Assembly: GCA_030427905.1 (NCBI GenBank)
Contig: JAUICL010000001.1
Location: 930,001-994,000, forward strand
Direction of reading: 5' to 3'
Length of the DNA stretch: 64,000 nt
Origin: Bacteroidia bacterium
GTDB lineage: Bacteria; Bacteroidota; Bacteroidia; Flavobacteriales_D; Cryomorphaceae
Translations under genes and position numbers: made by a program
Notes under the pieces: generated by a model
What the model was told of the DNA's origin: nothing
What the model saw: only the letters and a program-made list of their open reading frames with translations
Database searches by the model: none
Part shown: piece after piece, positions 9,758 through 19,130 of the stretch
Numbering within the stretch: position 1 is the stretch's first letter
How the letters are laid out: every line of letters starts with the position of its first letter

Positions 9758-10246
9758 ATGATTCGCCCCAAGTCCATACAGATTGACTTTCAGCACGCTG
9801 ACTCCAAAGAAGACTTGGCGCCTGAAGATCAAATTTTATTTAGTAAAGCCATTGCCGCATTTGGTAATGCCTATGCTCCCTATAGCAATTATCGCGTGGG
9901 TAGCGCAGTGCTGTATGCCGACGGACACATCGTGACGGGCTGCAATCAAGAAAACATGGCTTATCCAAGTGGGCTTTGTGCTGAGCGAGTTGCCCTTTTC
10001 GCCGGGGCATCACTCTACCCCGATTCAGAAATCGTGGCCATCGCCGTCGCTGTAGAACGTAGTTCCCCAAATTCGAGTATTTCACCTTGTGGGGCTTGTC
10101 GACAAGTGATGATCGAGTTTGAATCGAAGCAAAAGAAACCGATCAGGGTTATAAGTGGAGCGAGTCAAGGCGCAGTAGATGTTTATTCTTCTGTAAAACA
10201 GCTTCTTCCAATGTCTTTTTACGACGAAAACCTAGAGGGAAACTAG
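9758..10246 (+). CDS. cdd: cytidine deaminase
   Basis: Hydrolytic deamination of cytidine and deoxycytidine to uridine and deoxyuridine for pyrimidine salvage. The 162-residue homotetramer-type enzyme has the substrate motif APYSNYRVGSAVL, the zinc/catalytic site Cys74-Ala75-Glu76 (SGLCAERVAL), and the second zinc pair Cys111 and Cys114 (SPCGACRQVM). An N-terminal tail of about 25 residues precedes the core, as is common in Bacteroidota. It follows ispF by 26 bp on the same strand. Confidence 0.95.
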   Translation: MIRPKSIQIDFQHADSKEDLAPEDQILFSKAIAAFGNAYAPYSNYRVGSAVLYADGHIVTGCNQENMAYPSGLCAERVALFAGASLYPDSEIVAIAVAVERSSPNSSISPCGACRQVMIEFESKQKKPIRVISGASQGAVDVYSSVKQLLPMSFYDENLEGN

Positions 10247-10282
10247 TTTTCCAATCAAAGTGTGATTCTAACATCCTCTGTG

Positions 10283-10290
10283 TATATTTG
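10283..10290 (+). promoter_or_regulatory. -7 box TATATTTG of pdhA
   Basis: Perfect TAnnTTTG ending 20 nt before the pdhA ATG, in the 64-bp gap after cdd. No clear TTG 17-23 nt upstream. Confidence 0.55.
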
Positions 10291-10310
10291 TCGGTTCAAT
10301 ATAGATTAGA

Positions 10311-11348
10311 ATGGCAACAAAGACGACCACTAAGCCTAAGGCTAGCTCTCGAGCATCGAAGCCAAAATTCTCAAAGGAAACCTACATTGATTGGTTTGAG
10401 AAAATCCTTTTGATGCGAAGATTCGAAGAGAAATGTGGGCAACTATATATTCAACAAAAATTTGGAGGCTTCTGCCATTTATACATCGGTCAGGAGGCTA
10501 TCCTCGCTGGAATGTCTTCAGCGATGGAAAAAGAAGATCGCGTAATAACAGCATACAGAGATCACGCGCATCCGCTAGTGTTGGGAACCAACCCCGATAA
10601 AGTGATGGCTGAGCTCTATGGTAAGACTACCGGTCTTTCAAAAGGGAAAGGTGGTTCGATGCACATGTTTGACAAAGAGCGAAACCTTTTTGGAGGCCAT
10701 GGAATCGTTGGAGCCCAGATTGCTCTAGGAGCTGGAATCGCATTTGCCGATATGTATCGAGGTGAAAAGCACGTAACATACACTTTTATGGGTGATGGAG
10801 CTGCGCGCCAAGGTATTCTCCACGAGACTTTTAACATGGCGATGACATGGAAAATTCCCGTAGTGTTTGTGATTGAAAACAACCACTACGCCATGGGAAC
10901 TTCTGTTGCTAGAACTTCGAACGTTCAAGATATGAGCAAGCTCGGAATGAGCTACGATATGCCATCACTGTCGGTAGATGCCATGAAGTGTGAAGATGTA
11001 CATGAAGCATTTGCCAAAGCAGCCAAGCACTGTCGCGAAGGAAAGGGGCCATATCTTTTGGAAATGAAAACCTACCGTTACAAAGGGCACTCAATGTCTG
11101 ATCCACAGAAATACCGCACAAAGGATGAAGTGGAGCAGTACAAGGCAATCGATCCGATGAACGCTGTGAAAAATGTGATTCTCGAAAACAAGTGGATGAC
11201 AGAAGAAGATGTGAAGGCCTTGGATAAGAAAGTGAAAGATCGCGTTCAGCAATCTGTACAATTCGCTGAAGATTCACCTGAACCAGCACCATCTGAATTG
11301 TACGAAGATGTTTATTACCAAACTGATTACCCTTACGTTAAAGTCTGA
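10311..11348 (+). CDS. pdhA: pyruvate dehydrogenase E1 component alpha subunit
   Basis: The thiamine-diphosphate-binding E1 alpha chain decarboxylates pyruvate and passes the acetyl group to the lipoyl domain of E2. The 345-residue product has a basic Ala/Lys/Thr-rich tail (residues 1-20), then IGQEAILAG, the acceptor loop GHGIVGAQIALGAGIAFA, and the ThDP/Mg motif GDGAARQG (Gly161-Asp162-Gly163) with Asn190 in ENNHYAMGTS. The phosphorylation-loop equivalent (YRYKGHSMSDPQKYR) is also present. pdhC follows after 5 bp. The E1 beta gene is not here, as in many Flavobacteriia where it lies elsewhere. Confidence 0.95.
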   Translation: MATKTTTKPKASSRASKPKFSKETYIDWFEKILLMRRFEEKCGQLYIQQKFGGFCHLYIGQEAILAGMSSAMEKEDRVITAYRDHAHPLVLGTNPDKVMAELYGKTTGLSKGKGGSMHMFDKERNLFGGHGIVGAQIALGAGIAFADMYRGEKHVTYTFMGDGAARQGILHETFNMAMTWKIPVVFVIENNHYAMGTSVARTSNVQDMSKLGMSYDMPSLSVDAMKCEDVHEAFAKAAKHCREGKGPYLLEMKTYRYKGHSMSDPQKYRTKDEVEQYKAIDPMNAVKNVILENKWMTEEDVKALDKKVKDRVQQSVQFAEDSPEPAPSELYEDVYYQTDYPYVKV

Positions 11349-11353
11349 TAGAC

Positions 11354-12598
11354 ATGGCAGAAATCGTTAGAATGCCCAAATTGAGCGACACCATGGAAGA
11401 AGGTGTTGTGGCAGAATGGCACAAAAAAGTTGGAGATGCAGTAGAATCTGGAGATCTCCTGGCCGATATAGAAACTGATAAAGCCACGATGGAGTTCGAG
11501 TCTTTTCAAGATGGAACCCTGCTTTATATTGGTGTTGAAAAAGGTCAAACCGCTGCTGTCGATTCTATTCTGGCTATTCTCGGAGAAAAAGGTGAAGACG
11601 TTCAAGAATTGATCGATGGAGATTCTGCACCGGCTAAATCAGAGGCTGCTAAAGAAGAACCAAAAGAAGAATCTGCTCCAAAACAAGAGTCTGAAGCACC
11701 AAGTCAAACAGAAGCTCCGGCGCCGACCCAAAGTTCTGGGAATAACGGTGGCCGAATTAAGGCATCGCCACTTGCTAAGAAGCTGGCTCAAGACAAAGGA
11801 ATCGATATTGCTTCGGTATCAGGCACTGGTGAAGGTGGGCGAATTGTAAAACGCGACATCGAGAACTACAGTCCTTCGGCATCGGCATCGTCTTCGGTAT
11901 CAGCAGGTGTTGAAAGCTATACAGAAGAGCCTGTTTCTCAAATGAGAAAGGTGATAGCTAAGCGTTTAGGAGAAAGCAAATTCTCAGCGCCACACTTCTA
12001 CCTGACCATGGAGATTGATATGACTCAGGCTATGGCAGCGCGAAAGGCAATTAATACGACTCTCGCACCGGCGAAGATTTCCTTCAATGATATGGTGATC
12101 AAATGTGCCGCGGCAGCTTTGAAGAAGCACCCGAAGGTGAACTCATCTTGGTTGGGAGATCGCATTCGCTACAATAGCCACGTGCATATCGGGGTGGCCG
12201 TAGCGGTAGATGAAGGGCTTCTAGTACCGGTGGTACGCCATGCCGATACAAAACCGATGTTGGCAATCAACGAAGAAGTGAAAACGCTAGCTGGAAAAGC
12301 ACGTGATAAGAAACTACAACCCCAGGAATGGGAAGGAAATACCTTCACTATTTCCAATCTGGGGATGTTTGGAATAGATGAGTTCACTGCTATCATCAAT
12401 CCGCCTGACGCCTGTATCATGGCCGTAGGAGCGATTGTGGAGAAACCTGTTGTGAAAAACGGACAAATCGTAGTTGGGAACACCATGAAGGTTACCCTTT
12501 CTTGCGATCACCGCGTAGTGGATGGTGCTGTAGGTTCTGCCTTCTTGCAAACATTCAAAGCATACATGGAAAACCCAGTGATGATTTTAGCGCACTAA
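11354..12598 (+). CDS. pdhC: dihydrolipoamide acetyltransferase (pyruvate dehydrogenase E2)
   Basis: E2 core of pyruvate dehydrogenase, transferring the acetyl group from lipoate to CoA. Domains over 414 residues: one lipoyl domain (1-78) with the attachment Lys43 in ETDKATMEF; an Ala/Pro/Glu-rich flexible linker (about 95-130); the E1/E3-binding domain (KASPLAKKLAQDKGIDI with GRIVKRDIENY); and the catalytic domain from about 190, with the active-site His386 and Asp390 in CDHRVVDGAVG. It is close to pdhA and followed by a strong terminator, so the two form one transcription unit. Confidence 0.95.
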   Translation: MAEIVRMPKLSDTMEEGVVAEWHKKVGDAVESGDLLADIETDKATMEFESFQDGTLLYIGVEKGQTAAVDSILAILGEKGEDVQELIDGDSAPAKSEAAKEEPKEESAPKQESEAPSQTEAPAPTQSSGNNGGRIKASPLAKKLAQDKGIDIASVSGTGEGGRIVKRDIENYSPSASASSSVSAGVESYTEEPVSQMRKVIAKRLGESKFSAPHFYLTMEIDMTQAMAARKAINTTLAPAKISFNDMVIKCAAAALKKHPKVNSSWLGDRIRYNSHVHIGVAVAVDEGLLVPVVRHADTKPMLAINEEVKTLAGKARDKKLQPQEWEGNTFTISNLGMFGIDEFTAIINPPDACIMAVGAIVEKPVVKNGQIVVGNTMKVTLSCDHRVVDGAVGSAFLQTFKAYMENPVMILAH

Positions 12599-12617
12599 TC
12601 CATTCGATATTCAATTT

Positions 12618-12647
12618 AAAAAAGGCCGCTTTCGAGTGGCCTTTTTT
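12618..12647 (+). terminator. intrinsic terminator after pdhA-pdhC
   Basis: AAAAAAGGCC (12618-12627) pairs with GGCCTTTTTT (12638-12647) around a short GC-flanked loop, giving a U-tract on the plus strand. It lies 20 bp after the pdhC stop. Confidence 0.88.
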
Positions 12648-12674
12648 ATTTTTACAGCTATAATCTAAATTGAC

Positions 12675-14774
12675 TTGAGCGATTTTCTGAAGACGCAACT
12701 CGAATACGTCAAGGGTATGGGGCCAGATCGGGCCGAGCTGATGGCTACCGAGCTGGGTATTCGCACGGCGGGTCAATTGCTCGAGCACTTTCCTTTTCGG
12801 TACGTCGATCGCTCTCAGCTTCATCGTATTTCAGAGATAGGAAAAACTGCCCAATACGTTCAGTTAAAAGGTGTTCTTGGTCCAATTTCAACAGAAGGAA
12901 CGGGGCGTAAGATGCGTATGCGGTCCTACCTGAGAGATGAAACCGGACAGATTGAACTCATTTGGTTTAAGGGGATTAAATGGCTCAAGGAGAGTTTGAA
13001 ACCGGGCCAAATCTATCTAGCCTACGGCAAAACGGGCGTGTTCAACCGAATTCTGAATATCGCCCATCCTGAACTTGAATTGGCCAACGAGCAGGCCGCA
13101 CAAAGCGGTTTTATTCAACCCGTCTATAGTTCTACAGAGAAGTTGAATAAACGCGGTCTCAGTTCCAAGGGAATCGAAAAGTCTATCAAAGACTTGCTTT
13201 CCCGACCAGATTTTGCAGTCGAAGAAAATCTACCCGATTATGTAAGAGAAGATCTTAAGCTCATTTCTCGCCGGCAGGCGTATAAGCAAATTCACCAGCC
13301 ACAATCTACTACCAGCCTTATGCATGCTCAGCGGCGCATTAAGTTTGAAGAGCTCTTTTTCATCCAGCTAGAGCTGCTGATGAAGAAAAACTTGCGAACG
13401 GCGGTGGTGCGCGGCTTCGTACTCCCTGAGATTGGGGAGTATTTCGACCGGTTTTACCACGAACACTTGCCTTTTGAATTGACAGGTGCTCAGAAACGTG
13501 TTCTCAAAGAAATTCGCGCAGATATGCGCAGCGGTCATCAAATGAACCGACTCCTGCAAGGGGATGTGGGAAGTGGAAAAACCATCGTTGCGGCGCTAAC
13601 GGCTCTTATGGCAATCGACAACGCATTTCAGTCAGCCGTGATGGCACCGACCGAGATTCTGGCCAATCAGCATTTTGAATCGTTTTCTGAGATGTTCGAC
13701 TCCCTCGGTCTTCGGGTAGAACTCCTGACTGGGTCTACCAAAAAAGCCAAGCGAAAGGAGATTTTTCAAGGAATTGAAGATGGTAGCATCCACGTTTTGA
13801 TCGGGACCCACGCCTTGCTGGAGCCTACCGTGAAATTCAAGAACCTAGGAGTTGCCATTGTCGATGAGCAGCACCGTTTTGGGGTAGCTCAGCGCGCGCG
13901 AATGTGGAAGAAGAATGCCATTCCACCACATGTGTTGGTTATGACAGCTACGCCTATTCCGCGTACACTTGCCATGACTCTATACGGCGATTTGGAAGTG
14001 AGTATAATAGATGAGCTGCCGCCAGGCCGCAAGCCGATCGATACCATGCAATTTTCTGATGCCGGGCGTCTACGCATATTTGGTTTTATGGAAGATCAGA
14101 TAAAACGGGGCAGGCAAGTTTACGTCGTATATCCCTTAATTGAAGAATCTTCAACACTCGACTTGAAGGATTTGATGGATGGATACGAGAGCCTTTCTCG
14201 CCGTTTTCCAAAACCCGATTTCCAAATCAGCATCGTCCATGGCAAGATGAAGCCTGCCGACAAGGAGTTTGAAATGAATCGCTTCGCTAAAGGTGAGACG
14301 CAAATATTGGTCGCTACTACGGTGATCGAAGTGGGCGTGAATGTGCCCAATGCTTCAGTGATGGTGATCGAGAGTGCGCAGCGCTTTGGACTCAGTCAAT
14401 TGCACCAGCTTCGCGGCAGAGTGGGAAGGGGTGCAGAGAAATCTTACTGCCTGCTGGTAGCCGACGATAAGCTCTCAGCCGATGGGCGTAAGCGATTGCA
14501 AACCATGTGTGATACCAACGACGGTTTCCGAATTGCGGAGGTCGATTTGGAGCTCCGCGGTCCGGGCGATATGATGGGAACCCAACAGAGTGGGATGCTC
14601 GATTTGAAGCTGGCCGACCTAGCACAAGATTCTAAAGTCTTGCAGTTTGCCAGAAACACGGCTTTGACCATGCTCGATGAAGATCCAAATCTCGATATGG
14701 ATAAGAATGCAGTTGTGAAGAAATGGGCTGAAAAAACCATTTTGAAAAAACCCAATTGGAGCTTGATTTCCTGA
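12675..14774 (+). CDS. recG: ATP-dependent DNA helicase RecG
   Basis: RecG remodels stalled replication forks and branch-migrates Holliday junctions. The 699-residue product has the usual length: N-terminal wedge/OB domain (LEYVKGMGPDRAELMATELG at the start, QLKGVLGP around 70), then the SF2 helicase core with Walker A GDVGSGKT (Lys301), DEQH box (Asp397), TATPIPRTLA, and the motif VI region LRGRVGRG; the C-terminal RecG-wedge follows. The start is TTG at 12675, chosen because the family motif begins immediately after it and the next ATG (12717) would remove the first 14 residues. It is the first gene after the pdhC terminator. Confidence 0.94.
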   Translation: MSDFLKTQLEYVKGMGPDRAELMATELGIRTAGQLLEHFPFRYVDRSQLHRISEIGKTAQYVQLKGVLGPISTEGTGRKMRMRSYLRDETGQIELIWFKGIKWLKESLKPGQIYLAYGKTGVFNRILNIAHPELELANEQAAQSGFIQPVYSSTEKLNKRGLSSKGIEKSIKDLLSRPDFAVEENLPDYVREDLKLISRRQAYKQIHQPQSTTSLMHAQRRIKFEELFFIQLELLMKKNLRTAVVRGFVLPEIGEYFDRFYHEHLPFELTGAQKRVLKEIRADMRSGHQMNRLLQGDVGSGKTIVAALTALMAIDNAFQSAVMAPTEILANQHFESFSEMFDSLGLRVELLTGSTKKAKRKEIFQGIEDGSIHVLIGTHALLEPTVKFKNLGVAIVDEQHRFGVAQRARMWKKNAIPPHVLVMTATPIPRTLAMTLYGDLEVSIIDELPPGRKPIDTMQFSDAGRLRIFGFMEDQIKRGRQVYVVYPLIEESSTLDLKDLMDGYESLSRRFPKPDFQISIVHGKMKPADKEFEMNRFAKGETQILVATTVIEVGVNVPNASVMVIESAQRFGLSQLHQLRGRVGRGAEKSYCLLVADDKLSADGRKRLQTMCDTNDGFRIAEVDLELRGPGDMMGTQQSGMLDLKLADLAQDSKVLQFARNTALTMLDEDPNLDMDKNAVVKKWAEKTILKKPNWSLIS

Positions 14775-14794
14775 GCGTTTAAACCCATTATTTT

Positions 14795-14802
14795 TAGTTT
14801 TG
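14795..14802 (+). promoter_or_regulatory. -7 box TAGTTTTG of pheT
   Basis: Perfect TAnnTTTG in the 47-bp recG-pheT gap, ending 19 nt before the pheT ATG. No clear -33 TTG. Confidence 0.5.
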
Positions 14803-14821
14803 CGGGTTAAACCTATTCCGC

Positions 14822-17251
14822 ATGAAAATATCTTTCAATTGGCTTAAAGACTATATCGATTTTGACCTTTCGCCAGAAGAGCTTGCTGAGATTTTGACCG
14901 ACACGGGTCTCGAGATAGAAAAGGTAGAGCAATTTGATTCTTTACCAGGGGGATTGCGTGGAGTAGTGGTTGGTGAAGTGCTTGAAACGGCGCAGCACCC
15001 CAATGCCGATAAGTTGAAAACGACGAAGGTAGATGTGGGAGCTGGTGAGCCATTAGATATCGTGTGTGGAGCACCCAATGTTGCTACAGGGCAAAAAGTG
15101 TTGGTAGCAACGGTAGGCACAACCCTTGAGCCAAAACCTGGGGAGAGTTTCCAGATTAAAAAGGCCAAAATACGCGGAGAAGTTTCGATGGGGATGATCT
15201 GTGCCGAAGATGAGCTGGGAATAGGAGAAAGCCACGATGGAATTATGGTGCTTCCTGCTGACACAGAAGTGGGATTGCCGGCAGCAACATACCTCGGAAT
15301 GGAATCAGATCACGTGCTTGAGATTGGTCTGACGCCAAACAGAACCGATGGGTTTGGCCATTTTGGAGCGGCTCGTGATTTGGCAGCTAGGCTAAATTTG
15401 AATAAGCCAACCAAAGCAAAGCTTCCAGAGATAAAAGAAATGCCAGCGCCTTCATCTGATGAGATGGGACTTTCTATCACCATTGAAGACAAAGAAGGCT
15501 GTGGGCGCTACGCTGGCCGCGTAATAAAAGGCCTTAAGGTTGGTCCTTCTCCAAAATGGCTTCAAGATAGATTGAGAGCTGTTGGGCAATCTCCAATCAA
15601 CAATGTGGTCGATATAACAAACTACGTTCAGCTCGAAACGGGGCAGCCGCTTCACGCTTTCGATTTGGCTAAAATCGACGGTAAGGAAATTCGTGTGAAT
15701 ACCCTCCCAACAGGAACAAAATTCAAGACGCTCGACGATGAAGAGCGGACCCTTGATGAGAGCGATTTAATGATCTCTAACGCCAGTGGTGGCATGTGCA
15801 TCGCAGGTGTCTTTGGTGGCAGCGAAAGCGGTGTGAAAGAGTCTACGTCAGGAATTTTCCTCGAAAGTGCCTGGTTTAATCCAGTCCGTGTTCGAAAAAC
15901 TGCCAAAAGACATGGCCTTAACACCGATGCTTCGTTCCGATTTGAACGCGGTGTAGATCCAAACGGAACAATTTATGCCCTTGAACGAGCCACGGCGCTC
16001 ATTCTCGAAATAGCCGGTGGGGAATTGCATGGGGATGTCTTTGATGAAGTTGGCGAAGTGCCAAACCCTGCTGAAGTTTCCTTTTCAACTAAGCGATTCG
16101 AAGTGCTTTCTGGGGCCAAGCTAACTGATAAAGAACTCGAGTCTATCTTCGAATCACTCGATATCGAAGTGATTTCAAAAGAAGGTGATTCATATTCACT
16201 CCGCATTCCGACGTATCGCGTAGATGTGACGAGAGAAGTTGATGTTATCGAAGAGGTACTTCGCATTTACGGGTACAATTCGGTTGAAATGCCGACTCAC
16301 ATGCGCATGTCTGTTTCTATCGAAGATAAACCATCGCGCCATGAGATTCTAGCCGGATTGAGCAAAATGCTCGTAGGCCGTGGGTTTAATGAAATGATGT
16401 CGAATGGATTGACGCAGTCTTCAAAGATTTTGGACGTCACAGGTGATGAAGGCCAAGCGCAGTTGGTTCCGATGCTCAACCCTTTGAGTCAGGAGCTCGA
16501 CGTATTGCGACCAAACTTAGTTGTGAGTTCGCTTGAGCGTGTAGCCTATAATTTGAATCGACAATCAGAGCGACTTCGCCTTTTCGAGATCGGAAAGCGG
16601 TATTTGAAATTGGAGAGTGGATACGAAGAGAACACGATGCTCACGCTTACCATGGTCGGTGGTAGACAGAGCGAAAACTGGAATAACTCAAACGAATCTG
16701 TCAGTGCGTCTGATGTCAAAGGACACCTTGAGTCGGCGCTCGAATTTATGGGCGTCCGCTTTGTTTTAGATCGGAGTGAAGGTGATGCCTTCATCGGCGC
16801 CGGTGTTTCTGTGAAAGTTCGCAATAAAGTAGTCGGACAGATTGGCTCCATAGCCCAAAAAGCCTTGAAAGCTTACGGGATCAAAAAAGAAGTGTGGATG
16901 GCGGAAATCAATCTCGATGCCTGCCTGGAAACAGTGAAGCACGCAGCTACCACGATCAAAGCACTTCCAAAATTTCCTTCGGTGAGAAGAGATCTTTCTC
17001 TACTGGTCGATACGGCTGTGTCCTTTGCAGATATTGAGCGTATCGGATTGAAGCGAGGTGGAAAATTGGTGCAAGAAGTTGGATTATTTGACGTTTATGA
17101 AGGCAAGAACCTTCCAGCAGGAAAAAAGAGCTACGCGGTGAGCTTTGTACTTCAAGATCCAGAAAAAACGCTCAACGATAAAGTAATAGACAAGACAATG
17201 AGCGCCATTCAGCGAGAACTAGAGTCGAGCCTTGGTGCCAGCCTGAGATAA
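14822..17251 (+). CDS. pheT: phenylalanine-tRNA ligase beta subunit
   Basis: Beta chain of the alpha2-beta2 phenylalanyl-tRNA synthetase, carrying tRNA binding and editing. The 809-residue product has the full domain set: an EMAP-type tRNA-binding domain (about 40-150, VVGEVLETAQHPNADKLKTTKVDVG), the B3/4 editing domain (about 200-390, INNVVDITNYVQLETGQPLHAFD), the B5 domain (about 410-480), the core-like domain, and a C-terminal FDX-ACB anticodon domain (ALPKFPSVRRDLSLLVD to the end). Its stop overlaps the next start by one base (TAATG), so translation is coupled to the acyltransferase. pheS is elsewhere. Confidence 0.96.
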   Translation: MKISFNWLKDYIDFDLSPEELAEILTDTGLEIEKVEQFDSLPGGLRGVVVGEVLETAQHPNADKLKTTKVDVGAGEPLDIVCGAPNVATGQKVLVATVGTTLEPKPGESFQIKKAKIRGEVSMGMICAEDELGIGESHDGIMVLPADTEVGLPAATYLGMESDHVLEIGLTPNRTDGFGHFGAARDLAARLNLNKPTKAKLPEIKEMPAPSSDEMGLSITIEDKEGCGRYAGRVIKGLKVGPSPKWLQDRLRAVGQSPINNVVDITNYVQLETGQPLHAFDLAKIDGKEIRVNTLPTGTKFKTLDDEERTLDESDLMISNASGGMCIAGVFGGSESGVKESTSGIFLESAWFNPVRVRKTAKRHGLNTDASFRFERGVDPNGTIYALERATALILEIAGGELHGDVFDEVGEVPNPAEVSFSTKRFEVLSGAKLTDKELESIFESLDIEVISKEGDSYSLRIPTYRVDVTREVDVIEEVLRIYGYNSVEMPTHMRMSVSIEDKPSRHEILAGLSKMLVGRGFNEMMSNGLTQSSKILDVTGDEGQAQLVPMLNPLSQELDVLRPNLVVSSLERVAYNLNRQSERLRLFEIGKRYLKLESGYEENTMLTLTMVGGRQSENWNNSNESVSASDVKGHLESALEFMGVRFVLDRSEGDAFIGAGVSVKVRNKVVGQIGSIAQKALKAYGIKKEVWMAEINLDACLETVKHAATTIKALPKFPSVRRDLSLLVDTAVSFADIERIGLKRGGKLVQEVGLFDVYEGKNLPAGKKSYAVSFVLQDPEKTLNDKVIDKTMSAIQRELESSLGASLR

Positions 17252-18552
17252 TGCAGAAAATTTGGTATGATTTCGTCAAGTTCTGGGTGCGTTTAGCTAT
17301 TAAGCTATTCTATCGCCGGATTGAGATACAAGGGTATCGCGATTACCCTGTAGATGGACCTGTATTGCTCGCACCCAATCACCAAAACGCCTTTATGGAC
17401 GCTTTGATTCCAGCTGTCTTTGCTCCGCGTCCTGTACATTTTTTGGTTCGTGCCGATGTTTTTAAATCGAAGTTTGCGCGTTGGTTTTTCAATTCGTTGA
17501 ATATGATGCCAGTCTACCGGCAGCGCGATGGGATCTCAAATCTTGCCAAGAACGATGACATCTTCGAGAAGTGCTACCAGATTTTACGCAACGAAGGGAC
17601 GCTTTTGATCTTCCCAGAAGCTGGCCACCTCGGCATTCGAAAGCTGCGACCTTTGAGCAAGGGATTTACCCGAATTGTGTTTGGAGCCTTGAAAGACCAC
17701 GAGCATTTGAAGATAAACGTGGTTCCAGTTGGATTGAATTACGGTCACTATTCCGAAGCTCACTCCCGTTTGATGCTCAATTTTGGAAAACCCATTCCGG
17801 TAGACGATTACAAGGAGCTTTTCGAAGAAAATCCAGCTAAGGCCATGACCGCTTTACGACTCGAAGTACAAGAAAAACTCGAGAAGGAGATCATCCACGT
17901 GGCCGACGACAAGGCCTTGGAGCCTATGGAAATTGAGCTTGAGCGCATTTTGCCATTTTATTTGCGCAGACAGAGTGGATTCACCAAAGCTGATGCGCAG
18001 CATTATTTCTACAAGAATAGAGAGAAGAAATTGGTGGATCTCACCAAGAATGAATCTTACCTAAAAAGGATCCACATCTACGATATCGAAATGCGTAAGC
18101 GCAAACTCCGCGCGCCATTTTTCTTTATCAATGAGAAGGATATCGGGTATTGGGCCGTACAGTTTATTTTTCTTCTGGCTGTTCTCCCACTGTTTTTGCT
18201 CTCATGGCTCGTGCATTTACCTACCTACCTAATTATTCATGGTGTTTTGAATAGGTATGTTGCCGACAAGCAGTTTCACAGCTCCATCAAGTTGGTGGGA
18301 GCCTTGGTGCTCATTCCATTGTTCATGTTCGTTTTCGGGATAGTAGCAATGATGTGCTCTATTCGCACATCGTTCATTGTTCTCGGATTGCTGCTTTTCT
18401 TCCCATTTAGCATTATGGTAATCCGGGAGCTTCGGCTGCCGTATCGCTATGCCTTGACCAAAATCAGAATGATGTTTCTGAAACTTAGAAATAAGGATTT
18501 GGTGAAGTATCTGAAATCGATTGAAGAGATGATCCTTAAATCTATAGGCTGA
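17251..18552 (+). CDS. PlsC-like phospholipid/glycerol acyltransferase, membrane protein
   Basis: 433 residues. The N-terminal half is a lysophospholipid acyltransferase domain: acceptor/catalytic motif APNHQNAFMDAL (His44 and Asp50, an H-X5-D spacing instead of the classic H-X4-D), FPEAGHLGIRKLRPLSKG (substrate-binding block, about 126-143) and VVPVGLNYG. The C-terminal part (about 300-390) has three or more hydrophobic segments, so the enzyme is anchored in the inner membrane. The reaction is transfer of a fatty acyl chain to a glycerol-phosphate or similar lipid; the exact substrate cannot be read. It is coupled to pheT in front (one-base overlap) and to rdgB behind (TGATG). Confidence 0.82.
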   Translation: MQKIWYDFVKFWVRLAIKLFYRRIEIQGYRDYPVDGPVLLAPNHQNAFMDALIPAVFAPRPVHFLVRADVFKSKFARWFFNSLNMMPVYRQRDGISNLAKNDDIFEKCYQILRNEGTLLIFPEAGHLGIRKLRPLSKGFTRIVFGALKDHEHLKINVVPVGLNYGHYSEAHSRLMLNFGKPIPVDDYKELFEENPAKAMTALRLEVQEKLEKEIIHVADDKALEPMEIELERILPFYLRRQSGFTKADAQHYFYKNREKKLVDLTKNESYLKRIHIYDIEMRKRKLRAPFFFINEKDIGYWAVQFIFLLAVLPLFLLSWLVHLPTYLIIHGVLNRYVADKQFHSSIKLVGALVLIPLFMFVFGIVAMMCSIRTSFIVLGLLLFFPFSIMVIRELRLPYRYALTKIRMMFLKLRNKDLVKYLKSIEEMILKSIG

Positions 18553-19130
18553 TGAAGATAATTTTTGCCAGTAATAACCCGAACAAGTTGGCCGAAATGC
18601 GACAGGCCCTCGGCGAAGGCTTTGAACTAGTATCCTTGAGTGAAGCAGGTTTTGAAGGCGAGATACCGGAGATGGGTGAGACCCTTGAACACAATGCTCA
18701 CCAGAAAGCGCAGTATATTTTCGATCGGTTCCAAGTACCAGTATTCGCAGATGATACGGGGTTGGAGATCAAAGCCCTGGATGGAAAGCCAGGAGTGCAT
18801 ACCGCGCATTACTCAGGCCAGCGAGATCCGCAGGCCAATATGTCCAAAGTGTTGGGTGAAATGGCGGGTGCAGCAGATCGTTCAGCTCAGTTTAGAACGG
18901 TCATTTCGTTTATCACACCCGACAATCAAACTTTGTTTGAAGGCGTAGTAGAAGGTGAGATTGCCGATGAAATATCAGGTAGCCAAGGTTTTGGTTACGA
19001 TCCTATATTCATCCCATCAGGTGAGAGTAGAACCTTTGCCGAGATGACGATGGAAGAAAAGGGTCGGATGAATCACCGGGTGCGCGCTTTGAAAAAGCTT
19101 GTTGAACACGTCAAAGGGCTCAGCGCTTAG
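18552..19130 (+). CDS. rdgB: non-canonical purine NTP pyrophosphatase (RdgB/HAM1)
   Basis: Hydrolyses dITP, ITP and XTP to the monophosphate, keeping deaminated purines out of DNA. The 192-residue product has the family start MKIIFASNNPNK, the metal-binding ADDTGLEIKALDGKPGVHTAHYSG (Asp67/Asp68) and the closing GFGYDPIFIP with MNHRVRAL. Its start overlaps the preceding stop (TGATG). The last 11 bp overlap the end of ddl, which is convergent. Confidence 0.94.
   Translation: MKIIFASNNPNKLAEMRQALGEGFELVSLSEAGFEGEIPEMGETLEHNAHQKAQYIFDRFQVPVFADDTGLEIKALDGKPGVHTAHYSGQRDPQANMSKVLGEMAGAADRSAQFRTVISFITPDNQTLFEGVVEGEIADEISGSQGFGYDPIFIPSGESRTFAEMTMEEKGRMNHRVRALKKLVEHVKGLSA

Noticed and set aside
11909-12598. 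Antisense frames in pdhC (12169-12486)
   Set aside because: Shadow of the catalytic domain; strand signal and domain order support pdhC only.
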